A DNA stretch of 64,000 bases from Mucilaginibacter tundrae (lineage in GTDB: Bacteria; Bacteroidota; Bacteroidia; Sphingobacteriales; Sphingobacteriaceae). How positions within the stretch are numbered: position 1 is the first letter of the stretch; each line of letters begins with the position of its first letter. Positions 1-7,929 of the stretch are shown here, piece by piece. The notes under the pieces are model-generated. The model did no database searches, had not been told where the DNA came from, and saw only the letters and a program-made list of their open reading frames with translations. The position numbers and the translations under genes were made by a program. The stretch lies in assembly GCF_013408825.1 (NCBI RefSeq), contig NZ_JACCBZ010000001.1, positions 310,001 through 374,000 of the forward strand, in the 5' to 3' direction.

Positions 1-36
1 GTCTTCGCGATCAGGAATATTGTTTTCGTTAATCAT
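1..36 (-). CDS. Start of a gene running off the left edge (partial)
   Basis: An ATG at 36..34 on the minus strand opens a frame of 12 codons (MINENNIPDRED) that continues past the window edge. It starts 9 bases after the stop of queD and runs in the same direction, so it is probably the next gene of that operon. GTP cyclohydrolase I (folE) often sits beside queD, but nothing in 12 residues proves it. Product unknown. Confidence 0.4.
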   Translation of the reverse strand, partial: MINENNIPDRED

Positions 37-45
37 TCCAATAAA

Positions 46-462
46 TTAGTCGCCGAAATATTCAGCGGAATTGTTTTCGGTTTCGTACAATTTAACGGAG
101 TGCAAAAACACACCTTCATAAGCTTCAATGGGCGTTTTCAACTGATTAAAGATCTCAATACAAAGTAACTCTGTCGAAGCCATTTTGCCAGCCATAAAGT
201 CAACATCCTTATTAATGTTTTTATGATCGAGTTTTTCGATCACGTAATCATTAATAATCACTTTAAGCTCCTTCAGGTCAATTAAATAGCCTGTAGCATG
301 AGTAATTTCGCCTTTAACCGTTACAAACAGGTTGTAATTGTGGCCATGCCAGTTTGGATTGGCACATTTGCCAAAAATTTCTTCGTTTTTTTCGGCGCTC
401 CATTCCTCGCGGTACATCCTGTGGGCCGCATTAAAATGTTCTTTGCGCGTTATATGTATCAT
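46..462 (-). CDS. queD: 6-carboxy-5,6,7,8-tetrahydropterin synthase / 6-pyruvoyl-tetrahydropterin synthase family
   Basis: About 138 residues, the normal size for QueD/PTPS. The enzyme converts 7,8-dihydroneopterin triphosphate to the carboxy- or pyruvoyl-tetrahydropterin, an early step toward queuosine (preQ0) in bacteria. Visible zinc ligands are His14 (NAAHR) and the pair His39/His41 (WHGHNY); Cys33 (GKCANPN) is the likely catalytic cysteine. An LDHKNIN segment follows near residue 80. The open frame reaches further upstream, but the ATG at 462 gives the family-typical start MIHITRKEHF. The upstream extension would overlap the promoter region shared with the divergent mqnB. QueD versus eukaryotic-type PTPS is not decided by sequence alone; QueD is expected in bacteria. 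Confidence 0.88.
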   Translation of the reverse strand: MIHITRKEHFNAAHRMYREEWSAEKNEEIFGKCANPNWHGHNYNLFVTVKGEITHATGYLIDLKELKVIINDYVIEKLDHKNINKDVDFMAGKMASTELLCIEIFNQLKTPIEAYEGVFLHSVKLYETENNSAEYFGD

Positions 463-540
463 CATAACAATTGTGGCTGCAAATATACAAAACAAAAACA
501 AGGCATATGTTTTATCTTAGCTGTCAAAAAATATTTGACA

Positions 541-1185
541 ATGCGGATATTAATAGTGGCAGCCACTTCTTTCGAAGTCGATAGTCTTAAGTCTTTAGTC
601 GAAGACCAAACTCAAGACTCACAACGGGGGACTACAGACTTTTTAATCACCGGCGCGGGCATGGTAGCCACTTCCTTCGCTTTAGGCAAACATTTAGCTA
701 CCAATCAGTATGATCTGGCAATAAACTTAGGTATTGCGGGTAGTTTTGACCGAGGTATTGCCCTGGGTAATGTAGTTGAAATTACGGAAGATACTCTTAT
801 TGAATTAGGTGCGGAGGACGATGAGGACTTTATCACTATTGATAAATTAGGCTTTGGCGAGAGTAATTTTACGTCAACTTATGCTTTGCCTGCTCAATTT
901 AACCTAAGAAAGGCAAATGCGATTACCGTAAATACTGTTCATGGGAACGAAGCATCCATTTACAAATTAGGCAGCCGAATTAACGCGCAAATAGAGAGTA
1001 TGGAAGGCGCTGCGTTTTTCCATGCTTGCCGACAGATGGGTGTGCCCTGCATGCAAATCAGGGCAGTGTCAAATTATGTAGAAAAACGTAATCGCGATGC
1101 CTGGCAAATAGGGCTAGCCATAAAAAATCTGAATACATTTGCTGCTGAATTTTTGGATTGGGAGCGAGGTGCGAAGAGCCAGTAA
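541..1185 (+). CDS. mqnB: Futalosine hydrolase
   Basis: 214 residues of the nucleoside phosphorylase/nucleosidase fold. MqnB splits futalosine into hypoxanthine and dehypoxanthine futalosine in the alternative menaquinone pathway. The fold signature is a short N-terminal strand (MRILIVAAT), a glycine-rich GAGMVATSFALG segment around residues 40-52, NLGIAGSFD around 66-74, and IESMEGAAFFHAC at about 151-163, where the Glu of the SMEG motif contacts the ribose in this superfamily. The frame is open upstream, but the ATG at 541 gives the family-typical start and the upstream part is antisense to queD. The next gene is mqnD, 57 bases downstream, which fixes the pathway assignment. Confidence 0.88.
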   Translation: MRILIVAATSFEVDSLKSLVEDQTQDSQRGTTDFLITGAGMVATSFALGKHLATNQYDLAINLGIAGSFDRGIALGNVVEITEDTLIELGAEDDEDFITIDKLGFGESNFTSTYALPAQFNLRKANAITVNTVHGNEASIYKLGSRINAQIESMEGAAFFHACRQMGVPCMQIRAVSNYVEKRNRDAWQIGLAIKNLNTFAAEFLDWERGAKSQ

Positions 1186-1242
1186 TCTGAATTGTTAATA
1201 TTTTCTGGCTCCTCGCCCCCGCTCCTCAACACTATTAAAGCT

Positions 1243-2094
1243 ATGACACTCTCGCTCGGTTTTTCTCCCTGCCCAAACGATACCTTTATTTTTGATGCGC
1301 TTATCCATCATAAAATTGATACGGAGGGTTTAGATTTTGAAGTTTCTTATGATGATGTGGAAACCCTCAACCAAAAAGCATTTCGGGGTGAACTGGATAT
1401 TACCAAACTAAGTTACCATGCCTTTGCATATGTGGCCGATAGTTACGTGTTGCTAGATTCAGGCAGTGCGTTAGGTTTTGGCGTAGGCCCGATGTTGATT
1501 TGCAAGGATGATCCGGAAAAGTTACGCGCGGAATTGGAAAAGCCGGATACACAACTTAAAATTGGTATCCCCGGCAAATACACTACCGCTAATTTCCTTT
1601 TAGGATTGGCTTTCCCAAATGCGTTGAATAAACAAGAACTGGTTTTTTCAGACATTGAAAATGCAGTGATAGATGGCCGCGTAGATATTGGCCTCATCAT
1701 CCACGAAAACCGCTTTACCTATCAGGATAAAGGCCTTAAAAAGATCATCGATTTAGGCGATTTCTGGGAAAAGGAAACAGGCTTAGCCATCCCGCTTGGC
1801 GGAATCGTAGCCAACCGTAGTTTACCCGAAGATGTTCAGCATAAAATTAACCGTGTATTGCGCCGCTCTGTAGAGTTTGCTTTCTCCAATCCAAAATCCG
1901 GACTGGAATACATTCGCTCACACGCCCAGGAAATGAGCGAAGAAGTGATGTACAAACACATCGATCTGTATGTAAACAAATATTCTGTTGAGTTAGGTGA
2001 TGAAGGTAAAAAAGCAATCAAACTATTATTTGATACCGCTACCGAGAAAAATGTAATCCCGGAGATTAAGGATGAGTTATTTTTGACAAATTAA
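1243..2094 (+). CDS. mqnD: 1,4-dihydroxy-6-naphthoate synthase
   Basis: 283 residues, periplasmic-binding-protein-like fold. MqnD converts cyclic dehypoxanthine futalosine to 1,4-dihydroxy-6-naphthoate in the futalosine route to menaquinone. The N-terminal signature GFSPCPNDTFIF (residues 6-17) and the substrate-lobe segments LSYHAF, GVGPMLICKD and IGLIIHENRFTYQ are typical of MqnA/MqnD; the SPCPNDTF start favours MqnD over MqnA. The frame extends 17 codons upstream, but the ATG at 1243 starts the conserved domain. It lies just behind mqnB on the same strand, so the two are probably co-transcribed. Confidence 0.9.
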   Translation: MTLSLGFSPCPNDTFIFDALIHHKIDTEGLDFEVSYDDVETLNQKAFRGELDITKLSYHAFAYVADSYVLLDSGSALGFGVGPMLICKDDPEKLRAELEKPDTQLKIGIPGKYTTANFLLGLAFPNALNKQELVFSDIENAVIDGRVDIGLIIHENRFTYQDKGLKKIIDLGDFWEKETGLAIPLGGIVANRSLPEDVQHKINRVLRRSVEFAFSNPKSGLEYIRSHAQEMSEEVMYKHIDLYVNKYSVELGDEGKKAIKLLFDTATEKNVIPEIKDELFLTN

Positions 2095-2141
2095 AATGAA
2101 TGATATTCTATTATGTATATTAGTAGATATAGTCATAAATA

Positions 2142-3065
2142 ATGATAGAGTATTTAGCCCATAAGTTTGGTGTTGAAAATAAAGATATACTTAGCTTCAT
2201 AATACCTATAAGTATATTTCTGAGTGGTATATTAATAAATATTTTTGTAAAAGGATTAAATAATCATAATCAGCGAAAATTAACCAGAAGTCTATTTAAA
2301 ATTAATTTAATTAAATTGATACGTGGAGTAAATAAACAAGCGATTAGTTATGATTATTTACAAAAACAGATAGTTATCGATAACGACAATCCTCGGTCTT
2401 TTTCATCTGTATCTATAGCCGCTATTAGTATTTTCCAAGAAATTAGATATGAAGATTTATACAAGGCATACTTTAAAGGCATTGGTAACTACTTTGCTTT
2501 CAATAAAAAAAATCGATTAAAAGCTTTCAGTAATTTCTATTCAGCACTTGATTTTTTAATTTTAAATCACCGTAAATCATTCGATGAAATAAAAGTATTT
2601 GAAGATCAACTGCATGTTTTACAAGATAAAAGGAATGAGGCTTTAGGCGAGGTAAGCAGAATTATTGAGGATTTTAGATTTGAAATTCATGGCGAAAAAG
2701 TAGCAAAAGAAATAGGTGAGTATTTTGAAAAAATTGAAAGCCTTATTGAAGATTATCAAGATAAACAAGATTACACTAATCCAACTAATACGGAAGATTA
2801 TGTTCAAGCACTTTTGTTTCTAAATAGAAATAGCATTGATACATTGAAAATGCTTGAAAATAAAAAGCATTCGGTGTTATTAAATGCTGCATTATTAGAG
2901 TCCTCGTTAAGATTTATCAATCTTCAGAACTATTTTAATTCATATAATAGTACAATCAAAACGTTATCAGAAATGTTTTTTAGCCAACGTAATGTTTTGA
3001 TAAAATCTTACAGAGTATTATTTACTTCAAGAATTTGTTTTAGGGGTACTGCATGTTATAATTAA
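2142..3065 (+). CDS. Orphan protein with one N-terminal membrane segment and coiled-coil character
   Basis: 307 residues, family not recognised. A hydrophobic segment at about residues 18-37 (rich in Ile, Leu and Phe) is followed by a Lys-rich stretch, so the protein is probably anchored with most of it in the cytoplasm. The rest is rich in Lys, Glu, Ile and Asn, with helical, coiled-coil-like runs around residues 165-215. The gene is visibly more AT-rich than its neighbours and uses AAA, ATA and AAT heavily. The last 15 or so residues (RVLFTSRICFRGTACYN) differ in character, so the 3' end may be shifted or truncated where it meets the convergent hflX, 11 bases away. Likely acquired; function unknown. 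Confidence 0.7.
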   Translation: MIEYLAHKFGVENKDILSFIIPISIFLSGILINIFVKGLNNHNQRKLTRSLFKINLIKLIRGVNKQAISYDYLQKQIVIDNDNPRSFSSVSIAAISIFQEIRYEDLYKAYFKGIGNYFAFNKKNRLKAFSNFYSALDFLILNHRKSFDEIKVFEDQLHVLQDKRNEALGEVSRIIEDFRFEIHGEKVAKEIGEYFEKIESLIEDYQDKQDYTNPTNTEDYVQALLFLNRNSIDTLKMLENKKHSVLLNAALLESSLRFINLQNYFNSYNSTIKTLSEMFFSQRNVLIKSYRVLFTSRICFRGTACYN

Positions 3066-3076
3066 GAAAACTACAA

Positions 3077-4261
3077 TTAATACAACAAATGATCATACGG
3101 ATACCTATCCGAATGTATCTCCACCACCATATCATACAACAGTTTCCTAAACTCGTCAATATTCTCCCGCTGAGTAGCTGAGATAAATATTGCAGGGCTG
3201 TTGTTCTTCGCCATCCAGCTGTGTTTAAAATCGTCAAGGGTTAGTGGCTCAACTTCTTCGTCCGCGTGATTTTTTATCGGTTGGTAAGCGTCAATTTTAT
3301 TAAATAGTGTAATGGTCGGTTTATCGATCACTCCCAAATCTTTCAAGGTTTCATTAACCGTCCTGATCTGATCCTCAAAGTTCGGATGCGAAACATCCAC
3401 CACGTGGATCAAAATATCAGCCTCGCGTACTTCATCCAGTGTAGATTTAAAGCACTCTATTAAATCATGAGGTAATTTGCGAATGAATCCAACCGTATCC
3501 GAAAGCAGGAAAGGCACATTCTCAATCACTACTTTCCTAACGGTGGTATCCAAAGTAGCGAACAACTTATTCTCCGCGAAAACATCCGATTTAGAGATCA
3601 TATTCATGGTGGTGGATTTACCCACGTTGGTATAACCCACCAACGCCACCCGAACCATCGACACGCGGTTTTTGCGCTGGGTTTCGTTTTGCCGGTCTAT
3701 TAGTTTTAGTCTTTCTTTTAACAACGAGATCTTTTCCAGGATCAAGCGTCTGTCCGTTTCAATCTGCGACTCACCCGGCCCACGCATACCGATACCACCT
3801 TTCTGGCGCTCTAAGTGAGTCCAAAGGCGTGTTAATCGTGGCAATAAATATTGTAATTGCGCAAGCTCAACCTGGCTTTTAGCCTGCGCTGTTTGCGCAC
3901 GACCGGCAAAAATATCCAGTATCAGGTTATTGCGGTCAAGTATCTTTACACCCAATACATTCTCAATATTACGTAATTGCGATGGCGTAAGCTCATCATC
4001 AAAAACTACAATATCAATTTCTTCTTCGGTAACAAAGGCTCTGATATCTTCTAATCTGCCCGCGCCTACAAAAGTAGACCGATCCGGCTTTTGAAGTTTC
4101 TGCGTGAAAATTTTAATAGTCTCCGCCCCGGCGGTATCCACCAAAAATTGTAATTCCTCTAAATATTCTTTCGACTGTTCAGCAGTTTCATATTGGGTAA
4201 TCACACCAACCAGCACAGCTCTTTCCTGCTTCACAGCAGTATCGTAAAATTTTTGCTTCAT
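3077..4261 (-). CDS. hflX: GTPase HflX
   Basis: 394 residues. HflX is a ribosome-associated GTPase that splits or rescues stalled 70S ribosomes under stress. The N-terminal HflX domain carries FVGAGRLEDI near residue 66 and the linker GGIGMRGPGESQIETDRR near 163-180. The G domain follows with the P-loop GYTNVGKST at about 208-216, the switch region LFATLDTT, the G3 motif DTVGFI and the G4 motif NKID. All nucleotide-binding motifs look intact. It stands alone between the trp operon and the orphan gene. Confidence 0.95.
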   Translation of the reverse strand: MKQKFYDTAVKQERAVLVGVITQYETAEQSKEYLEELQFLVDTAGAETIKIFTQKLQKPDRSTFVGAGRLEDIRAFVTEEEIDIVVFDDELTPSQLRNIENVLGVKILDRNNLILDIFAGRAQTAQAKSQVELAQLQYLLPRLTRLWTHLERQKGGIGMRGPGESQIETDRRLILEKISLLKERLKLIDRQNETQRKNRVSMVRVALVGYTNVGKSTTMNMISKSDVFAENKLFATLDTTVRKVVIENVPFLLSDTVGFIRKLPHDLIECFKSTLDEVREADILIHVVDVSHPNFEDQIRTVNETLKDLGVIDKPTITLFNKIDAYQPIKNHADEEVEPLTLDDFKHSWMAKNNSPAIFISATQRENIDEFRKLLYDMVVEIHSDRYPYDHLLY

Positions 4262-4356
4262 TAAATACTGTATATCAAAACAATTGCCAAGTTAAATTTA
4301 GGTAAAATAATAACCTAAAATGTCATTAACGCCTAACTATTCCTGACAGATTGTGC

Positions 4357-5142
4357 TTATTTCAAACCTTCCACAAATTCCCGCATTGCCATTCCGGGAT
4401 CTGCTTGCTTCATAAAATTTTCACCAATTAAAAATCCGTTAAAGCCTGCTTTTTTCAACTCTTTTATAACATCCGTATTGCTTATGGCACTTTCCGAGAT
4501 CTTCAAAAACTCCTTCGGAATATGTTCGCCCAATTTGAATGAGGTTTCTACCGAAACAGTAAAATCGGCCAAATTGCGGTTGTTTACGCCGATGGCATCC
4601 ACATTTGGGTTGATACTGCGTTCCAGTTCTTCCAGGTTGTGAACTTCCAGCAACACATTTAAACCCAAGCTTTTTGCAAGCGAGCCTAATTGCTGAATTT
4701 GTGCAGGGGTAAGTATCGCCGCGATGAGCAAAATAATATCAGCGCCTAAAGCTTTAGCTTCAATCACCTGATATTCATCAATCATAAAATCCTTACGCAA
4801 TACCGGTATGGTATTAGCCTGCCTTGCCCTGATCAGATCTGCTTTGCGGCCCATGAAAAACTGTTTATCAGTTAAAACCGATAGAGCAGACGCGCCAGCC
4901 TCGGCATAAGCATTTGTTACCGCCGCAACTTTTACCTTATCGTTGATGATACCTTTTGAGGGCGACTTACGCTTAAACTCAGCTATAATACCAGTGCGTT
5001 CCGGATCTAACAAGAAATCCCTGAACGAATAAGTATCTCTTGCGAAAAATTCTGATTCCTCCAACTGAGTAAAAGATGTTTTATTCTTAGCCGATGCAAC
5101 TTCCTTAAGTTTATTGGCAACTATTTTATCTAAAATGTTCAT
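4357..5142 (-). CDS. trpC: Indole-3-glycerol phosphate synthase
   Basis: 261 residues, the usual size for a monofunctional TrpC (beta/alpha barrel). It closes carboxyphenylamino-deoxyribulose phosphate to indole-3-glycerol phosphate. The active-site segments are EFKRKSPSKG (residues 55-64), VLRKDFMID near 114-122, LEVHNLEELE, IGVNNRNLADF and a phosphate-binding FLIGENFM near the C-terminus. Its ATG overlaps the trpG stop by 4 bases, so the two are translationally coupled. Confidence 0.95.
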   Translation of the reverse strand: MNILDKIVANKLKEVASAKNKTSFTQLEESEFFARDTYSFRDFLLDPERTGIIAEFKRKSPSKGIINDKVKVAAVTNAYAEAGASALSVLTDKQFFMGRKADLIRARQANTIPVLRKDFMIDEYQVIEAKALGADIILLIAAILTPAQIQQLGSLAKSLGLNVLLEVHNLEELERSINPNVDAIGVNNRNLADFTVSVETSFKLGEHIPKEFLKISESAISNTDVIKELKKAGFNGFLIGENFMKQADPGMAMREFVEGLK

Positions 5143-5711
5143 GCGCCTATCCAGTTAGCCATCATTTCTTTACCAAATTCTGTTAATATCGATTCCGGGT
5201 GAAATTGTACACCGCGTACATCGTACTCCTTATGCCTTAATGCCATAACCGAATTATCTTCTTCATCAATCGCGGTAACAGTTAATATGTCAGGTATAGA
5301 CTTTTCATCTACCACCCACGAGTGGTACCTGCCTACTTTAAAGCTTTCCGGCAAACCAATAAAAAGTTTTTCGGTTTGGTCGGTTACTTTTATTGGTGTG
5401 GCGATACCGTGCATGGGTTGTTTTAAATTGTACAATGCGCCGCCAAACACCTCGGCAATAGCCTGTTGACCTAAGCAAACGCCAAAAATACTTTTAGTAG
5501 GTGAATATTTTTTGATCACATCCAAAAGCAAACCGGCCTCAGAAGGTATTCCCGGGCCTGGTGATAAGATGATCTTGTCATAAGCATCCACATCCTCGAT
5601 CTTAAATTTATCATTCCTCCAAACTTCGCATTGCAGGCCAATCTCGTTAACCAGATGCACCAAATTGTAGGTGAAGGAATCGTAATTATCTATTATTAAT
5701 ATATTTTTCAT
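5139..5711 (-). CDS. trpG: Anthranilate synthase component II (glutamine amidotransferase)
   Basis: 190 residues, class I glutamine amidotransferase that supplies ammonia to TrpE. The catalytic triad is visible: Cys79 in GVCLGQQA, and His171 and Glu173 in VQFHPES. SPGPGIP at 50-56 is the oxyanion region. It begins 1 base after trpE and ends inside the trpC start. Because trpE sits immediately upstream, the tryptophan role is favoured over PabA, although a dual function cannot be excluded. Confidence 0.93.
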   Translation of the reverse strand: MKNILIIDNYDSFTYNLVHLVNEIGLQCEVWRNDKFKIEDVDAYDKIILSPGPGIPSEAGLLLDVIKKYSPTKSIFGVCLGQQAIAEVFGGALYNLKQPMHGIATPIKVTDQTEKLFIGLPESFKVGRYHSWVVDEKSIPDILTVTAIDEEDNSVMALRHKEYDVRGVQFHPESILTEFGKEMMANWIGA

Positions 5712-5712
5712 C

Positions 5713-7122
5713 TTATAATTCCTCCGCTAATTCAATGGCTTTTCTTAATGCCGCTATTTTGTTATCCACTTCTTTTAATTCACTTTCGGCTATAGAACCA
5801 GCAACAATTCCTGCTCCCGCCTGGTAATGCAATGTGTTGTTCTTGCTTAAAAATGAGCGGATCATGATAGCATGGTTAAAGTCGCCGTTAAAGCCCAGGT
5901 AGCCAATGGCGCCACTGTAAAAACTACGTTTAGTTTTTTCGTTTTCGTCGATGATCTCCATAGCGCGGTATTTTGGCGCTCCGCTTAATGTACCGGCGGG
6001 GAAGGTATCAGCAACAATCTTAAATGAAGCGACACCCGGTAAAAGCTTGCCGCTTACATGCGATACCAAGTGGATGAGGTGCGAATAATATTGTACTTCT
6101 TTAAATGCTTTAACTTCTACCTGTTCGCAATGCCTGCTCAGGTCATTGCGGGCTAAATCAACCAGCATCACGTGCTCGGCCGACTCTTTTGGGTCTTCGA
6201 TAAGTTTTTGCGCTAATTCGGCATCCTTAATATCATCACCTGTACGTTTGAATGTTCCGGCTATTGGGAAAATACTGGCGATCCTATTTTTAATAGTGAT
6301 CTGTGCCTCCGGCGATGAACCGAAGATCCTGAAATTGCCATAATCGAAATAAAATAAATAGGGCGACGGGTTGATAGAACGTAAAGCCCGGTAAACGTTA
6401 AACTCATCACCCAAAAACTTTTTAGAGAAAGCACGTGACGGCACGATCTGGAAAACATCGCCGCGGTAAATGTGCTGCTTCATCTTTTCAACTATAGCCA
6501 TAAAGCCTTCGTTGGTTAAGTTGGATTGTTCAGCCTCATCGCTTTTGAAGGTATATTCCGGGAAGTTTTTATTCTTGATCAGGTATTCTATTTTCTCGAT
6601 CCCTTTGGCCGCGTTTTGTCCCTCGGGTTGATTGTAGGAGATGTACAGCTCGTTTTTAAAGTGATCGATGGCGATAACGTAACGATACATGTTGTACTGC
6701 ATCTCCGGAATCTTTTTGCTATCGTCATCAGTCTTTTTTAGTTTGATGGTTTCAAAATGCTCAACTGCTTCGTGAGTGAAGTAGCCGAACAAGCCATTCG
6801 AAATAATCTTCAAACCGGTTTCATTAGTTTCGAAACTGCTTAAAAAAGAATTGATCTGGTCTATCAGTTCAAATTCTCCAGACTTATAGGCTTCGATGGC
6901 ACCATCGGGATATTTCTTTTTTAGTTCGCCATCGTTCAATAGTAATCCGGCAATAGGTTCGCAGCAGATGTAACTAGTACTGTTTTCACGACTGTGATAG
7001 TCGGAGCTTTCCAGTAAAAGCGAATTTGGGAATACATCCCGCAGGCGTAAATATATGCTTACGGGCGTAGTAGTATCGGCAAGTAGTTTTTTATGTGTGG
7101 TAATTATTTTAAACTTTTTCAT
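5713..7122 (-). CDS. trpE: Anthranilate synthase component I
   Basis: 469 residues. It converts chorismate plus ammonia to anthranilate and is the first enzyme of the branch. The N-terminal domain has LLLESS (residues 35-40), the tryptophan feedback-binding motif that separates TrpE from PabB. The C-terminal chorismate-binding domain shows FQIVPSRAFSKKF, NPSPYLFYFDYG, GSSPE, HVMLVDLARNDLSRHC and FPAGTLSGAPKYRAMEII. It is the first structural gene of trpEGC and lies behind the leader peptide and terminator at 7143-7273, so expression probably follows tryptophan supply. No trpD, trpF, trpA or trpB is seen after trpC. Confidence 0.95.
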   Translation of the reverse strand: MKKFKIITTHKKLLADTTTPVSIYLRLRDVFPNSLLLESSDYHSRENSTSYICCEPIAGLLLNDGELKKKYPDGAIEAYKSGEFELIDQINSFLSSFETNETGLKIISNGLFGYFTHEAVEHFETIKLKKTDDDSKKIPEMQYNMYRYVIAIDHFKNELYISYNQPEGQNAAKGIEKIEYLIKNKNFPEYTFKSDEAEQSNLTNEGFMAIVEKMKQHIYRGDVFQIVPSRAFSKKFLGDEFNVYRALRSINPSPYLFYFDYGNFRIFGSSPEAQITIKNRIASIFPIAGTFKRTGDDIKDAELAQKLIEDPKESAEHVMLVDLARNDLSRHCEQVEVKAFKEVQYYSHLIHLVSHVSGKLLPGVASFKIVADTFPAGTLSGAPKYRAMEIIDENEKTKRSFYSGAIGYLGFNGDFNHAIMIRSFLSKNNTLHYQAGAGIVAGSIAESELKEVDNKIAALRKAIELAEEL

Positions 7123-7142
7123 TCTTTATATGGCCTTAAAAC

Positions 7143-7174
7143 AAAAAAACCCGGTGAATTATATTCGCCGGGTT
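7143..7174 (-). terminator. Attenuator terminator of the trp operon
   Basis: A hairpin with arms 7148-7159 and 7163-7174 (12 positions, one C-A mismatch, 3-base loop) is followed on the minus strand by seven U residues. It lies about 20 bases before the trpE start and after the Trp leader peptide. This is a textbook intrinsic terminator. Its 5' arm contains CCGGC, which can instead pair with GCCGG at 7223-7219 just after the Trp codons, giving a possible antiterminator. Confidence 0.85.
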
Positions 7175-7207
7175 CCAAATAGGTTTACAATTGGTTAATC
7201 TATAAGA

Positions 7208-7273
7208 TCAAATAGTATCCGGCTGCCAATTTTGTTGGTGCCACCACAGGTTAGTTTGGTAGATTTTGATCAT
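7208..7273 (-). CDS. trpL: trp operon leader peptide (21 residues, three Trp)
   Basis: A short frame from ATG at 7273 to TGA at 7208 encodes 21 residues with tandem Trp at 10-11 and a third Trp at 16 (context NLWWHQQNWQPD). Three rare Trp codons in 21, directly upstream of a terminator and trpE, identify an attenuation leader. A stall at the tandem codons would leave GCCGG at 7223-7219 free to pair with the terminator arm. A stall at the third Trp would cover it. The start lies only about 8 bases after the promoter box, so the mRNA has almost no 5' leader. Confidence 0.82.
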   Translation of the reverse strand: MIKIYQTNLWWHQQNWQPDTI

Positions 7274-7281
7274 AGCGGGAG

Positions 7282-7311
7282 CAAATTTATAAAGAAAATT
7301 GAATTTGCAAA
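7282..7311 (-). promoter_or_regulatory. Bacteroidota-type promoter of the trp operon
   Basis: On the minus strand TTTG (7311-7308) is followed after 18 bases by TAAATTTG (7289-7282). This fits the Bacteroidota housekeeping consensus of TTTG and TAnnTTTG. Transcription should begin near 7277, only a few bases before the leader-peptide ATG at 7273. Confidence 0.75.
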
Positions 7312-7328
7312 CTTTTTCTCAATTTATT

Positions 7329-7775
7329 TTAATGGCTAACCCCAAAAAACGGGCGCATGCTTTGTACAATAGCTAATACTATGACTAACAGCGCCAATAA
7401 ATAAAATATAGCGATGGTGCGATGTTTAGCTGTAGGTGCCAATACTTTTTTAGAACGGATATGACCAACTGTTATTAGCGCGATGGCAAATATCATCATG
7501 GTGATATGCTCAACGGTCCAGTAACGGGTAGTATTATCCTGCATGGCCGTTTTGCTGAATTGTACCAGCGGACTAACAAAATACAAGCCCAGGCCTAACA
7601 GCAATTGGATATGTGCCGATATCATGGTGAACATGTTTATTTTGCGGTTGGTATTTGTATATGGGCGGTTACCAAACCAGCCTGCCAATGATTGCAGGAT
7701 AGCCAGTAATAGCAGCGCCATTACAATAAACCTGAAACCCGAATGCGCTTGTAGTAAAATTGAATATAAGTTCAT
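7329..7775 (-). CDS. Small four-helix membrane protein, cytochrome b-like
   Basis: 148 residues with four hydrophobic segments, at about 12-33, 46-68, 87-105 and 120-140. Conserved-looking His residues (AHSGFR near 10, SAHIQL near 54, VEHITM near 90, VGHIRS near 104, TAKHRT near 117) lie in or at the ends of helices. This suggests a haem or quinone-binding membrane protein of the type loosely annotated as cytochrome b in Bacteroidota. No exact family is claimed. It is read in the same direction as trpEGC but lies upstream of the trp promoter. Confidence 0.65.
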   Translation of the reverse strand: MNLYSILLQAHSGFRFIVMALLLLAILQSLAGWFGNRPYTNTNRKINMFTMISAHIQLLLGLGLYFVSPLVQFSKTAMQDNTTRYWTVEHITMMIFAIALITVGHIRSKKVLAPTAKHRTIAIFYLLALLVIVLAIVQSMRPFFGVSH

Positions 7776-7846
7776 GTTGTTAAATTATTATTCGAATATA
7801 CATTTTATTGGATTTATGAACCAAGTAATTCAATCAGCGGACTGTT

Positions 7847-7892
7847 AAAAAAGAAAGACCTCCTCTATTTAAGAGAAAGTCTTCTGTTATCG
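7847..7892 (-). terminator. Probable intrinsic terminator of recA
   Basis: On the minus strand, AAGAC pairs with GTCTT and CTCT with AGAG around a short loop, with a 3x3 internal bulge. The hairpin is followed by a U-rich run (TTCTTTTTT). It lies about 40 bases past the recA stop. Confidence 0.55.
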
Positions 7893-7929
7893 GTGTAATC
7901 ACACCTTAAAGCTGTGAAATCAAAAGAAA

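Noticed and set aside
7894..7908. GGTGT-AATC-ACACC hairpin near the recA 3' end
   Set aside because: Only five pairs and no U-run; the nearby hairpin at 7847-7892 is the better terminator candidate.
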